Assembly: GCF_905115235.1 (NCBI RefSeq)
Contig: NC_051852.1
Span: forward strand, 38,389,199-38,453,198
DNA: 64,000 bases
Source of the DNA: Hermetia illucens
Lineage: Eukaryota > Arthropoda > Insecta > Diptera > Stratiomyidae
Reading direction: 5' to 3'
Below are positions 46,644 through 59,400 of this stretch, piece after piece. Within the stretch, counting starts at the first letter, position 1. Every line of letters starts with the position of its first letter. The translations under genes and the position numbers were made by a program. Below the pieces are notes generated by a model. That model was given only the letters and a program-made list of their open reading frames with translations, was not told the origin of the DNA and made no database searches.

Positions 46644-46716
46644 GTTTTCGTGGTGTAGTGGTTATCACATCCGCCTAACACGCGGAAGGTCCCCGGTTCG
46701 ATCCCGGGCGAAAACA
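46644..46716 (+). tRNA. tRNA-Val-AAC: tRNA-Val(AAC)
   Basis: A perfect 73-nt cloverleaf: acceptor GTTTTCG/CGAAAAC, anticodon loop CTAACAC, T-arm CCCGG-TTCGATC-CCGGG, discriminator A. Internal A-box GGTGTAGTGG and B-box GGTTCGATCCC are intact. TTTT begins 4 bases after the gene. No CCA is encoded, as expected in eukaryotes. The upstream bases ATCGA are shared with the copies at 34.9 and 48.3 kb. Confidence 0.96.
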
Positions 46717-46964
46717 GTATTTTAGATAATAATAGATACTTACGTAACTCCTTATTTCGAATATCAAGGAAGACACACTGAAAAGAAAAAACAAATATCA
46801 CACATTACTCAATTTCCTCCAGTGGTAATTGGTGAGTGATAATTTTCTAGACACTATTTTTTAGTATAAATATTACCATTCGTGATGTTTTTATCTAGGT
46901 TATAAATGTTACTTAGTTTCCTAGTCAATAATAAATGTACATAAGACAGGATCTTAGAATCATC

Positions 46965-47285
46965 ATCATCAACGACGCAACAAGCGGTATTCGGTCTAGG
47001 CTTGCCTTAAAAAGAAACTCCAGTCATCCCGGTTGCACAGAGGTTCACCAATTCGATATTCCTAAAAGCTGTCTGGCGCCCTGACCTACGCCATCGCTCA
47101 TTCTCAGGCAGGATCTGCCTCTTTTTTTTCTACCATAGATATTACCCTTATAGACTTTCCGAGCTGGACCATCCTCATCCATACGGATTAAGTGACTCGC
47201 CCACCGTAACCTGTCGAGGCAGATTTTATCCACTACCAGACAGTCGTGGTATCGCTCATAGATTTCGTCGTTATGTAGGCTTTGA
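46965..47285 (-). mobile_element. RTE-like LINE, 3' end
   Basis: It starts with the complement of the (GAT)n tail and of TTGTTGCG, followed by the C-terminal frame MDKICLDRLRWASHLIRMDE and RKKRGRSCLRMSDGVG (47233-47045). It is 5'-truncated at about 47285. The hairpin is damaged. Confidence 0.85.
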
Positions 47286-47289
47286 GAAT

Positions 47290-47742
47290 AGGTTCCATCA
47301 AAGAACCGACATCAAAATCAACGAGTCTAAAGCTTCGAACCCCGCCACATACAAATAATTTTATATCGCCGAAATCTGGAAGTTTATCAAAATAAATCTT
47401 TGGGTGTTCATGGCCTAAATCTTTCTCTTTTTGACAAGGTTCGTATGCAATTTTACACCCGAAAGAATTTTTGAAAGGTTTTTAAACATATTTTTGAGAA
47501 ACGTGATTACCCTTTTGAGCTTATAACCGCTTATTCGCTGCTAATTTGTATTATTGTGTGGCACACGTTAAAAGGGAGCGAGGTAGCACCTGAACAGTGG
47601 TCTGACGTAGCTAATTACTACAACTGCGACTCAGAGCTGGAGACCAACAAGTCTTCAAATGTTCGAAAGATGAATGTCCGTCTGTTTTGACTGAATTTTT
47701 TTTATCTTAATCGGTTCAACCGATGTCGATGAGCAAAAATAC
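47290..47742. other. No recognisable gene
   Basis: Near 47580 GAGGTAGCACCTGAACAGTGG resembles GAGGCAGCACCTGACGAGTGG at 48216, each some way downstream of a minus-strand tRNA gene. Otherwise unassigned. Confidence 0.4.
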
Positions 47743-47815
47743 TGTTTTCGCCCGGGATCGAACCGGGGACCTTCCGCGCGTTAGGCGGATGTGATAACCA
47801 CTACACCACGAAAAC
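47743..47815 (-). tRNA. tRNA-Val-AAC: tRNA-Val(AAC)
   Basis: Same cloverleaf as the copy at 46.6 kb with one difference, G instead of A at position 37 next to the anticodon. TTTTT follows within 10 bases. The upstream bases are ATTGA rather than ATCGA. Confidence 0.94.
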
Positions 47816-48282
47816 TCAATGGTATTGCCAGTACCTTATGTCACCGAGACTTAAAATGTCACACAATAATTTACACTTTCGAATAGTATCCTTTTTATTT
47901 CGGATGTTATAAGAGGCCGTACAAAGGTCCCTGTCTTTATGGCATCTCTAGGACTAAATGAGAACAAGGTAAAGACCTAATTCGCTAACCTTAAAATATT
48001 GCCAAACAAATTAACGTATTCAAAAGTCGGCCTGACTATTCATACCTAACAAGGGCCCTAAATGATGCTTATATATACGGAGCGGACCCCACTTATAGAG
48101 TTCACGTTTTTAATGACAATCAACGGTCCAGTTGAAAAACTGTAATAGAAGCAAAATTGACATACAGCGACAAAAAATTACAAATTTTTATGATTGTCTT
48201 GCATACATTAATAGGTAGTGAGGCAGCACCTGACGAGTGGATATGCCATAACCAACTGACCGATCAGAATGGTCTAAAATAA
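47816..48282. other. Spacer between two tRNA-Val genes
   Basis: No gene is recognised in this AT-rich interval. Confidence 0.45.
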
Positions 48283-48355
48283 TGTTTTCGCCCGGGATCG
48301 AACCGGGGACCTTCCGCGTGTTAGGCGGATGTGATAACCACTACACCACGAAAAC
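48283..48355 (-). tRNA. tRNA-Val-AAC: tRNA-Val(AAC)
   Basis: Identical over the mature region to the copy at 46644-46716. TTTT begins 4 bases after the gene (ATTATTTTAG on the sense strand). It lies about 470 bp from the previous tRNA on the same strand, suggesting local duplication. Confidence 0.96.
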
Positions 48356-48865
48356 TCGATAGTGCTACCAACATCTTTTTCCAGCAAACCATAACGTACC
48401 AGTTTGATACTACGCATTTGGTATTGCGTTTTCACCTGTTGTTTTTTTCTAATGTGTGAATGCCCGCAAAGTTTGACCACAGATTGAAAGAGGTAAACGC
48501 AATGTTTCACCTAGAAACCGACTTCAAACAGAATGTTGATTCCGGTATGGAGTAATGAGAATTTTAATAGTATGGTACTACCCACAAAGGGATACGTCCG
48601 ATATAAAGGAGAACGATGGTTTTTATCGGCAACTGGAACCGTGATTGTATAATAGATGAGCTTCAAGGCACAGACGCTGCGCTCGGCAAAGAAAACTACA
48701 TCGCTTGTCTCTGCATGGGGGCAATGGGCGCTTATAATCACAGAAGCGCGGAAAAGTTTGGTGTGCGACATGGCTTTCATAATCCGTTTGCCGTTTGGAA
48801 TTGGCAGAACAAATTTTCCGCATAATTTATACACTGGGATCTATGGACGTGCTTATGGTGAAGCT
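48356..48865. other. No recognisable gene
   Basis: A minus-strand open stretch (48834-48511, about 107 codons) shows no known motif and is overlapped by equally open plus-strand frames. I draw no conclusion from it. Confidence 0.35.
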
Positions 48866-48867
48866 CT

Positions 48868-50565
48868 AGGCCTGCCTTAATAAAGAACTCCAGACATCCC
48901 GGTTTTGCGCCGAGGTCCACTAATTCGATATCCCTAAAAGCTGTCTGGCGTCCTGACCTACGCTATCGCTCCATCTCAGGCAGAGTCTGCCTCGTCTTCT
49001 TTTTCTACCAGAAATATCGCCTTTATAGACTTTGCGGGCTAGATCATCCTCATCCATACGGATAAGGTAACCCGCTCACTGTAACCTATTGAGCCGGATT
49101 TTATCCACAACCTGACGGTCATAGTATCGCTCCTAGATTTCGTCGTTATGTAGGCTACGGGAGCCAAAAATTCTTCGGAGGATTCTTCTCTCGGACGCTG
49201 CCAAGAGTTCGCAATTTTTTTTGCTAAGAACCCAAGTCTCCGAGGAATACACGATGACTGGCAAGATCATTGTCTTGTACAGTAAGAGCTTTGACCCTAC
49301 GGTGAGACGAAACAGCGAAACAGTTTTTGTAAGCTGTTATCGGTTGTGATTTTCGACCCTAGACATGAGAAATTTTCAACGGTCTCAAAGTTGTAGTCTC
49401 CTATTTTTATTCTTCCCGTTTGACCAGTGCGGTTTCATGTTGATGGTTGGTTGGTTTTTGGTGCTGACGTTACCACCAGATATTTTGTCTTGCCTTTATT
49501 GATGTGAAGCCCAAGACTTCGCGCCGCTTGCTCCATTTGGATGAAGGCAGTTTGCACGTCTTGGGTCGTTCTTCCCATGATGTTGATATCGTCAGCATAG
49601 GCCAGAAGTTGGGTGGACTTAAAGAGGATCGTATCCCTCGCATTTACCTTAGCATCACGGATGACTTTTCGCAGGGCCAGGCTAAAGAGGACGCATGATA
49701 GGGCATCCCCTTTTCTTAAACCTTTGGTGATGTGGAATGATCTCGAGAATGATCCTGCTGCTTTTATCTGGCCTCGCACATTGGTGAGGGTCAGTCTAGT
49801 CAGTCTTATTAATTTCTTCGGCACACAAAATTTCCTCATGGCTCTGTACAGTTTTACCCTGGCTATGCTATCATAGGCAGTTTTAAAATCGATGAAAAGA
49901 TGGTGCAACTGATGTCCATATTGCAACAGTTTTTCCATCGCTTGCCGTACAGAGAAAATCTGATCTGTTGCTGATTTACCTGGAGTGAAGCCTCTTTGGT
50001 ATAGGCCAATGATGTTCTGGGGGGCTATCCGGCCTAGCGAGATAGCGGAAAATATCTTATAGATCGTACTCAGCAACTTGATACCTATATAATTGCTGCA
50101 CTGTGTGATATTTCCCTTTTTATGGATGAGACAGATAATGCCTCTTTGCCAATCGTCAGGCATTGATTCGCTGTCCTACACTTTAAGCACAAGTTGATGA
50201 AGAACTTGGTGTAAATGATCGCCTCCATATTTAACCAATTCGACTGTAATTCCATTGGCTCCTGGCAACTTATGATTTTTTAGCCGATGAGTTGCACGGA
50301 CTGTTTGCCCTATACTTGGTGGCACTATTTGTCCGTCGTCTTCAGTTGGTGGGACCTCCAACTCGCCGATGTTCTGGTTTTTCAGAATTCCATCAAAGTA
50401 CTCAACCCATCGCTCCGATATGCCCATTCTGTCGGAAATCAGATTTCCTTCTTTGTCTCGGCAGGATGAGCATCGAGATGTGTAGGGCTTCATCCTGCTG
50501 ATTTGTTGGTAAAACTTCCGCGCCTGGTGCGGTATATTTTTGAGTTCACAAACGCGTTGGTTAGG
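48868..50565 (-). mobile_element. RTE-like LINE, RT-containing copy
   Basis: On the minus strand the RT frame (50163-49435) reads NYIGIKLLSTIYKIFSAISL, SATDQIFSVRQAMEKLLQYG, LFIDFKTAYDSIARVKLYRA, LLAYADDINIMGRTTQDVQT (catalytic YADD) and LGLHINKGKTKYLVVTSAPK. The RT N-terminus is at 50580-50176. The C-terminal segments (49420-48868) are readable only in pieces, including the complement of the RLRWAGHLIRMD region. The 3' hairpin and (GAT)n tail are absent, so the copy is cut at its 3' end. It is the best-preserved RT core of the family here. Confidence 0.88.
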
Positions 50566-50678
50566 CTTAAGTGAGGTCACTTAAGAACTATTATGTTGGG
50601 TTTGATTCGTCTCAAATATTCGACCTATCCGCCTTGTTTAAATTCTATGTCGGGTAGTATGATGGTCCTTAAGTGACC
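50566..50678. repeat. Palindrome and inverted 11-mers
   Basis: CTTAAGTGAGGTCACTTAAG (50566-50585) is a perfect palindrome of 9-base arms around GG. A third copy, CTTAAGTGACC, lies at 50668-50678, making an inverted pair of 11-mers around about 80 bases. It sits between the 5' end of the RTE-like copy and the LTR element. Confidence 0.6.
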
Positions 50679-50679
50679 T

Positions 50680-51046
50680 TTAAGTATTTAACCAATTTTA
50701 TTTTTGAATTTAACTTTATTAATTAAACACTTTGTTAATTGACATTGTAGTGGGGTAGTCGTACTAAAACTGCATTCAAATCTCTAAGAGAGAATAATTA
50801 CAAACGATATTTTTAGTTTTAAGTCACGAGTTCAGAGTTGGATACCTCATTTCCAATACGTTAGAGGCAGAAGAGAAGTCTCGCTTCATCCGTTTCTTTT
50901 CTGCCCCTAACTCATGGCACACTTTTCTCGCCGGTCCTCCACTCCCGTGGCGTGCTACGCAAAGTGGATAGATCCGCGCCATCTATTCGCTCGCACTCGC
51001 AACATTCGAAATAAATTTCGAATGCTGCGAATCCTGCCGCGCCACA
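50680..51046 (-). repeat. 3' LTR of the gypsy element
   Basis: 367 bp, beginning TGTGGCGCGG on the element's strand. It matches the other LTR at all but one position. Confidence 0.95.
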
Positions 51047-54000
51047 TCACTCCGCCCCCAGATGAAACCTAGGGGTTTCGGCGACTGATCCCGGAACTTC
51101 GTTCGCCGTCAATCCACAAAACGGACACGACGCTGTTTCGGGGCGGACACGGGTTTCAGCCTGGACAGAGAGACCGCCCTCCTGCGTCCACCGATCTCGA
51201 GCTGGAAGAAATGTTCTCCCCGCTCGAGAACGCGGTACGGGCCCTCATATGGAGGCTGCAGCGGCTTCCGGACGGCATCCGTCCTGATCAGCACGTGCGT
51301 GCATGTGTCCAGTTCCTTGGGCGAACAAGCAGGTATGGACGAGTGTCGAGTGGGTGGTGGCGCTTTGATGCGTCGGAGATTGTCCCTCAGCAGACGCACC
51401 AACCCCGACTCCGTGAGACCCGATCTCTTGTCGAAGACCGGATCGCTTGGGAGTCTTGGGTTCTCCCCATAAACCAGCTCCGCGGGGCTGGCAGCAAATT
51501 CCTCTCGGCGGGTTGTACGAAGGCCGAGTAGGACGAGAGGCAAGACTTGAGTCCAGGACGAGTCGTCGCGTGCCATAATGGCGGCTTTCAGCGTCCGGTG
51601 CCAACGTTCTAGCATCCCATTGGACTGCGGGTGGTATGCAGTAGTCCGCTGGCGTTTAAAACCAAGGAGTTTGCCTAACTCGGAGAAAAGGGTGGACTCA
51701 AATTGCATTCCCTGGTCAGTGATGACCACTGCAGGGACGCCAAAGCGAGGTATCCACTCTCGACAGAGGGCTTCAGCACATGATTGCGCCGTAATGTCTT
51801 TCAGAGGTATTGCCTCAGGCCACCGCGTGAACCTGTCGATGATTGTGAGGCAATACTTATAACCGTGCGAGTCTCGCAAAGGCCCTATTATGTCGAGGTG
51901 TATGGTGTGGAAACGCTTGGTAGTGCGGGGAAATGAGCCCACTTCTTTCCTTACATGCCTGGAGACTTTACACTTTTGGCATGCGATGCACTCTCTGGCC
52001 CAGGAATTGATATCCTTGTTCATGGAGGGCCAGAAGTATTTTCCGGTGACTAACCGGTTTGTTGTCCTGATGCCGGGGTGCGCCAAGTCGTGAACTGCGT
52101 GGAACACTTCCTTGCGAAATGTGGCCGGAATGTATGGCCGAGGTCCCTTTTCCGAGTCTTCGCAGCAGAGCGAGAGGTTTGAGCCGAAGATGGGCAACTC
52201 CCGAAATTTGTATTTGGGGTTGGACTTGAGGCTCTGAAGTGCTGCGTCATCCACTTGCGCCTTGGCAATAGCCGAGAAATCGAGTGAGGCGGGGATGTTA
52301 ACTTCGGAGACACGAGACAAAGCGTCAGCAACAATGTTGTCCTTCCCGGACACGTGCTGGATGTCTGACGTGAACTGGCTTATGAAGCTCAGGTGTCGAA
52401 GCTGACGAGGGGACGCTTTGTCGGGCTTCTGTTTCAAAGCGAACGTGAGAGGCTTATGGTCCGTGAACACTGTGAACGGCCTGCCTTCTAGGGAGAAACG
52501 GAAGTATTTGATGGACAGGTATGCGGCGAGCAGTTCGCGATCGTAGGTGCTGTAGTTCCGTTGAGCGGGATTCAACTGCTTCGAGAAGAAGCTCAACGGC
52601 TGCCAAACTTGGTCCACCTTTTGGTGAAGGGCAGCACCTACTGCGATGTCAGAGGCATCAACAAAAACGGCTAGGGGTGCATCTTGCAGAGGGAATGCCA
52701 AGAGTGTAGCGTCAGCCAGTTGTTGACGGGATTTGTCAAACGCGCAGATAGCCTCTTCAGACCACACGATCTCTCGTGTGTCCTTAGTTTTGGGGCCAGA
52801 CAAGTACGCGTTCAAAACGGACTGGAGATGGGCGGCCCTGGGCAGGAAACGACGGTAGAAGTTCAGCATGCCCAAGAACCTCCTCAACTCCCTCACTGTC
52901 TTTGGACGCGGGAAGCTTGTTATCGCTTGCACCTTGTCTGGGTCGGGCTGTATTCCTTCAGGGGAAATGAAATGGCCGAGGAATCTCACCTGTTGTTGAA
53001 GGAATTTGCATTTCTCAACGTTTAGGACTAAACCGGCCTCAAGGAGACGTTGAAAAATGCACTCGAGATGGGCTAAGTGCTCAGACTCAGTGGAAGAAGC
53101 GACCAAAACATCATCCAAATATACGAAACAGAACTCGAGGTTTCGCAGGACTGAGTGAATGAACCTTTGAAAGGTTTGCGCCGCATTGCACAATCCGAAA
53201 GTCATCCGGGTGAACTCGAAGAGTCCAAAGGGTGTGCATATTGCCGTCTTTGGAATGTCTTCAGGAGCTACTGGGATTTGGTGATAAGCCTTGGTTAAGT
53301 CCAAGGTCGAAAAGATGCGGCAATTCGCGAGGTGATGCGCAAAGTCGTGGATGAGTGGAATTGGATATCGGTCAGGAACAGTCTGTGCATTTAGCCTTCT
53401 GTAATCCCCACATGGGCGCCATTCGCCGTTTGGCTTAGGGACCATATGCAGTGGGGAAGACTAACAGCTGTTTGAGGGCCTGCAGATACCCTGTTGAACG
53501 AGTTGTTCAAACTCTTTCCGTGCAATTGCCAGTTTCTGAGATGGTAGAGGACGCACCTTCGAGAAGATCGGGGAACCAGTAGTGATAATGTGGTGCTGCA
53601 CATTGTGCTTCACTGGGTTGGAGAGACTACAGTTGGTAGTAATCTGGCTGAACTTTTGGAGAAGTGCCCGAACACGAGAGTCGGTAATGTCTTCTAAAAG
53701 AACGGAAAGATTATTGCCTGGGTGAGATACCATATGTCCCGACGAATTAAGGTTGGTCGTGGAATCTATAAGAGACTTGTTTTGCAAGTCCACCAGCAAT
53801 CCATAGTGACACAGGAAGTCTGCACCTAGTATGGGGAAGCTGACATCCGCCAGGATGAAACGCCACGAAAACGTCCTACGCAAGCCAAGACTCACGTCCA
53901 CTTGCCTATACCCGTACGTGTTTATGCGGGAGGAATTTGCTGCCGCAAGTTTGAGCGGTTGAGGGAAAAGTTGATGTTGCCGAGGTACGGGAAGAACCGA

Positions 54001-56037
54001 AACCTCCGCACCAGTATCGATGAGGTAGCTGCGCCCGCTGAGGGGGTCGAAAATAGTTAGGCGACGTGGCGCTGCGTTCTGGGTGGCCGCCGCCAAGACC
54101 CCCCGCGGACCTAGTTTTTTGCGGTAGGAGAGAATCTACACGGTAGCGTACATCTTGTCGCTTTATCCCCGAATCTGCGGTGGTACCAGCAAATCCCTTG
54201 GTCCGTGGACTGTCTTGACGACCTGCTACCTGATCGCCCTTTTCGGGTGGCAGACCGCGAGCGTGCTCGCGATCTGGCGCCCGAACGCTGAGCGTCCAAC
54301 GTCGCCCGCATCTCGGCCACACTGGCTGTTAAAGCGGCAATCTCGCGCCTCAAGTCACCCACCTCATCCGACGGTGGTTGAACGGCCGCCAAGGTTGGGC
54401 GTACGTACACCTCCTGCACCTGGTCGGCCGTCGCTGCCAGTTCCTCCAAGGAACCGGAGACGCAAGCGAGGATCGCCTGGGTGCCCTCCGGGAGCCGACG
54501 CAGCCAGAGCGACCTGATCAGGTCGTCGCCGATCTTGCTCCCACCCAATTGCCTCATTTCACGAAGCAATTGGCTGGGAGTTCGATCACCCAACGTTAAA
54601 CCCGCCAGCAAGTGGTCTAATTTTGCCGACTCGCTTGCCGACAGGCGCCTGATCAACTCGCTCTTGAGCTGCACGTACGATGTCGACTTCACTACGTCGG
54701 ACACCAGAAGTATGGACTCTTCGTCCAGGCCGACCACCGCGTAGTTGAAACGGGTCGCGTTCGATGTGATGCCGGACATTTGGAACTGTGCTTCCAAATG
54801 CACGAACCACAGCTCGGGGTTCCGCCGCCAAAACGGAGGAACGCGTACGGCGAGGGCGGTCACTTGCGGGTCCGATGGGCCTGCCGCGTCTTTATTGTCA
54901 AACGACATTTTTCTTACCGAGAAGTACGAGATTGAGATGCAAACGCGGTGAGTTTATACTGAAACGCGGTGAACTTTACACCGACACGGCAGGCCGCACC
55001 CACAAATGCACGCACGAAACGAGAACAAACGACGACCGAAGCGGACGCTCTCCAGCGCAGACCAAAAACACCACCAATGAAATGGAGAACTCGCGATGCT
55101 AAACACCTCCACGCCGTCTCTTGCAGCGGTTTCAATTTTTATTACCACTTTTAATATATTGAACAATTAGTGCGAATAGCGCACAACTAATGCTAACAAT
55201 TGAATTTGATTTGAGATAACAATAATTTCACTTAAGTATAACTTTCAAGCCGAGCTGGGGTCCTCCTCGACGGCGGCGCTGGTCGAATTTGTCGGCTGTA
55301 GCTGCGGCGTTGGCGGTGCTGGGGACGTCCGTTTGCTGCTGTTGTTGATCGTTGTGGCGACTACTCCTAAATTCTCAAGGAAAATGTGCAGCAGAAACGC
55401 TCACCAAAATGACGACGGCAATGACGCGGCCACTGACTGCGAGGAGACCGGGCGGTTGTTCAACTTATCCTTTCCGAACGCTGCAGCGCCAAATTGCTCT
55501 GAACCTGCTCGCTGGCTGGACTCTGCACAATTCTGATTTTCCGGATTTATTATTTTTACGTCATTAATCCGACCACACACATTGGGAACACTTTTGAAGC
55601 GCGGATAGTATTTCCTGCAAAGATTATCGGAAGGTCGTGGCAATGATGACTGGTCCGGTGCGTGAAAGGTGTTGTGCAGGAGGGCGCGCGTACGGGAAGT
55701 CGCGTGAAAATCTACTTCTGGTGAGGGTCCGTCGTGTGTCGCGCAGTACACTGTGTAGAGAAAGTTTTCTCGCGTTTTTTCTTGCCTCTGCTCCGACTCG
55801 GGATGTGGAGATGCGACACGTTTTCGTGATGTTTACAACGGCACTCCACACTCAATTGTAGATGCGAACGCGTGAAAATCGCTTGCCGTACGGTCTACTG
55901 ATGTTTTTGATGGATTTCTCAGTCTTTGGAAGTTCTATTTCTGCCGTGTTGCTCGGACGAATTTTATCGTTAATAGAACTTCACCAATGGCGGCGATGGC
56001 GGACAATTTGTCACTTTTTTAATATCGGGGTCACCAA

Positions 56038-56404
56038 TTAAGTATTTAACCAATTTTATTTTTGAATTTAACTTTATTAATTAAACACTTTGTTAATTGA
56101 CATTGTAGTGGGGTAGTCGTACTAAAACTGCATTCAAATCTCTAAGAGAGAATAATTACAAACGATATTTTTAGTTTTAAGTCACGAGTTCAGAGTTGGA
56201 TACCTCATTTCCAATACGTTAGAGGCAGAAGAGAAGTCTCGCTTCATCCGTTTCTTTTCTGCCCCTAACTCATGGCACACTTTTCTCGCCGGTCCTCCAC
56301 TCCCGTGGCGTGCTACGCAAAGTGGATAGATCCGCGCCATCTATTCGCTCGCACTAGCAACATTCGAAATAAATTTCGAATGCTGCGAATCCTGCCGCGC
56401 CACA
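56038..56404 (-). repeat. 5' LTR of the gypsy element
   Basis: 367 bp, paired with the LTR at 50680-51046. The primer-binding site lies immediately inside it. Confidence 0.95.
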
Positions 56405-56408
56405 ACCT

Positions 56409-59400
56409 AACTTACACTTCCTACTGAATGGTATTGTGATGGCTTGTGAGGCTTAGCTTTTCTACCCCAGTTTATAGTCATAGTGACCCAGTTGAATTTT
56501 AATGCATAGAGTGACCTTATATTTACCACTATAAATTAATATCAAACCCCTTCCTGAGGGCCAGTTTGACTTGTATTCATGATCGTAGAATTGGTACTAG
56601 AAGGATTCCATACAGTGGTTTAAACCTTCCTACTGCTCATCTTTTTGCTATTGCCCAGTTTGCTTTAGTCTTGCTCCTACCGATTGTTAAGGTGTCAGGT
56701 AGAATGGTGAAATCCTCCACTGCAGGGTAGGATCCCAAAAAATGAGCTCTACGAAATGGATGCCCCCTGTTCTCCTCACTTTAACTAAGTGTTCCATTTT
56801 CTTTTTCCTTTACCAACGCTTTGAATGGTCTTTTCGATTCCCTTACAGAATTTCCTGTTGTTACTTTGCTTTCCGCTTTAGATCGTGTTGGTACCCTGAT
56901 CAGTCCTCGGCTACACACTTTTTCTGCCAACATTTTTGCTAGCTTCTTGTTCCCCCGGGTTACACTTGGTGAGGTGACTCTTTTAACTACTTCTGCCCCG
57001 ATACACCTAAGATTCTTCAACTAACACTCATCAGCTTTTGCATGGCGGAGGCTTGTCTGGCCTATCTTAGTGCTCACCATCAATTGGTATGGCTCTTGGC
57101 TATGATTATCTAGCCACTTTCAACCTTAGGAGATCCAACTCCAGATCGTGCAGCCTCTTCGTCTCAATGGACAGTAAGTCCACTTGTGAGACTGAGAGAT
57201 GCCCTGAGCCCATATTCACTTCATTACGGACAGGACTAGTTGAATTGTCAGGAGTTGTCTTTTGCTGTCTGGTCTGTTTTTGTCATTGCTGTCTGGTCTG
57301 TTTTTGCACACCCATTTATTTCGCAATCATAAGGTATAGAAGCTCCTCTGTTTCTATTATTGCGGCATTGGGAAAGTAGATTGTCATCATGTCTGCATCT
57401 TGTACATCATGCCAAATACATGTTGGCAATTCCACTTTTTCCCAGCCTAGAAACTGGAATAATGGTGCTAAAGAATTCTGACGTATTTTCCATTGAACCG
57501 TCTTTAAGTAGCAGACCTCGTCAAAGGCGAATGCCTAACCATAAGTTTTCCGATTTTTTCCTTCCGGAAATTAATGATCCAATCGACTGGACCGCACTAG
57601 CATAACTAACATCAGGTCATCAAGCACCTTCCTCATTGCATATCCAAGGCTCTCCTTTTGGTTTCAAATTTGGGTTTTAGACTTTCCACATAACGCAGAT
57701 ACTATTTGCCTCCTGTACGCACCATTGCTTTTTTATAGCATCTGATAATTCATTTTGATGGTTGCAGTCTCCTAGGCAGGGAATATTAAGCTAAGCGTGG
57801 CCGCCTAACACTTCAACTCCCCACGTTTCGGGTATTGTTACAGTACCTTTTTGTTTTCTGCAGACATGGGAGTAAACAAGACTGTTTTTCCATTAGGCCA
57901 ATATACCGCAACGGTTAGGCTATATAGACGACTCGGCGTCAGTGAGACTCCGTTCAAATACAGTCACTCACTCTCTACTAAGACTATAAGTAGATACGGT
58001 TCGCATAATCCTGAGTTTAGATCCGAAGCGTCGTTTCATTCAATCTCCTGTTTGATTTCTGCGTCGAGTTAAAATCTACAAACTTAAAGGTAACATTCCA
58101 TCTTATTATTACTTCCTACTATAGACGACGTCCTTCATGTTGTCTAGACAAGAAGGCAAGAATAGACCAGAATATCTCGAATACGTTGATGACATTTGCT
58201 GGTTTTCTGGCCAAATAACTCAGCATTGAAAGAAGAAAGTAACGATTGTCAGGATCCTTTTAGATGCATGAATAGATAAAAATTGAAGTCGATTTGTATT
58301 TGTGAGAAACGTTGTTAGTGCCGACATTGGCGCAGAAGTTAATGTCGCTCGACGCATTAACCGCAAGTTGATGTTGTTCTGCGACGTTCTCTCTGGCTTG
58401 CTATAGACAAGTAGCACATAAAATAAAAGTGTTCGTTTCTGGAAAGCCTCAAGCCTTCGTCAATATTATATCATTGAAGAGTACTGGTCAGCACAATTAA
58501 AAATGAAAAACTATGGTCGCGTGGGCGAGACAATCATAGCTATGTTGATCAGAAGGCAAAAGCGACAGTGACAGCGACTGTCTGGTTGGCACTAGAATTT
58601 TTCGATCGTAGAATGACCAACGAGTGTGTTGTCCATAGACTTTGGAAGGAGTAGTCCTAGGAAAGCTGAAACACATTGTTATTCACTACGTTTCATATAT
58701 GGGGGTCACTGGCAACCAAAGCTAAAAGTTGGTAGGACGTACGCATGAGGAGCATTTTATCCATCTAATCATGATCGCAAATTAGAATCCCCCCCCATCT
58801 ACATTCTAAACTTTGTTTATTTTGAGGAAAACCTGAAATCTGAAATCTCAATAAAAGCACCGACAGGTTTTAAGAATTACGCAAAAGGGACTATTGTTGA
58901 TATTGAAGAAGCAAAGATTCAGAAGAATTAACGCAACGCTTTTGAAGGGCTAAGAGCTCACATGAAGCATGTGGAGACATTTTAATACGCCCCCTATGGC
59001 CACCAAAGTCCTACTGTATGTTTGAAAACAAGGTGCTTCAAATAAACAAGATGCATCTGCTATTAATTAGTCAAGCCACAATCTATTTACAAAACACTTG
59101 CCGTGTTGCATTCTCCAGCCTAGAGCTTTCCAATTAAAACCTCTCCAATTCACTAAATCGTCCTTTCTAGTCATTTCTGAATTGTAACCTTAAATGTGTC
59201 AATTCCCTGCTATTTATCCCTTCCGACTAAAACGAAAGGACCATAGGTCATACAAGTGTATTAATGGTTGAACATTTGTTGGCACTCAACTGAATAATTG
59301 TCAAACAGGACATGTCGCCTAAACATCGACTGCACTTAATGCAATTTATTCACATAAAGCATTTGAAGAATAGTAAATAGCAACAGAATTAGTCCTGGGA

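Larger units (their letters stand above)
50680..56404 (-). mobile_element. Ty3/gypsy LTR retrotransposon, young and nearly whole
   Basis: The 5725-bp element is bounded by 367-bp LTRs and a 4-bp target duplication ACCT (50676-50679 and 56405-56408). Read on the minus strand, the order is 5' LTR, a primer-binding site beginning TGGTGACCCC one base inside it, a leader of about 1.1 kb, gag (about 54.9-54.1 kb), pol (about 54.1-51.1 kb), a purine-rich tract, and 3' LTR. Gag has a CWYHRRFGDKATRC motif. Pol contains protease (VDTGAEVSV-like), RT (YLDD), RNase H, and an integrase with an HHCC finger and DDE core, in gypsy order. No envelope gene is seen. It looks nearly whole, with about one apparent break in its coding region besides the gag-pol boundary, where the family often uses frameshifting. 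The LTRs differ at one position, so insertion is recent. Confidence 0.95.

Noticed and set aside
48511-48834. 107-codon minus-strand frame next to the RTE-like copy
   Set aside because: Both strands are open over the same stretch and no domain is recognisable, so there is no support for coding.
51211-53025. Several plus-strand open frames of 60-120 codons
   Set aside because: They are antisense shadows of the gypsy pol region.
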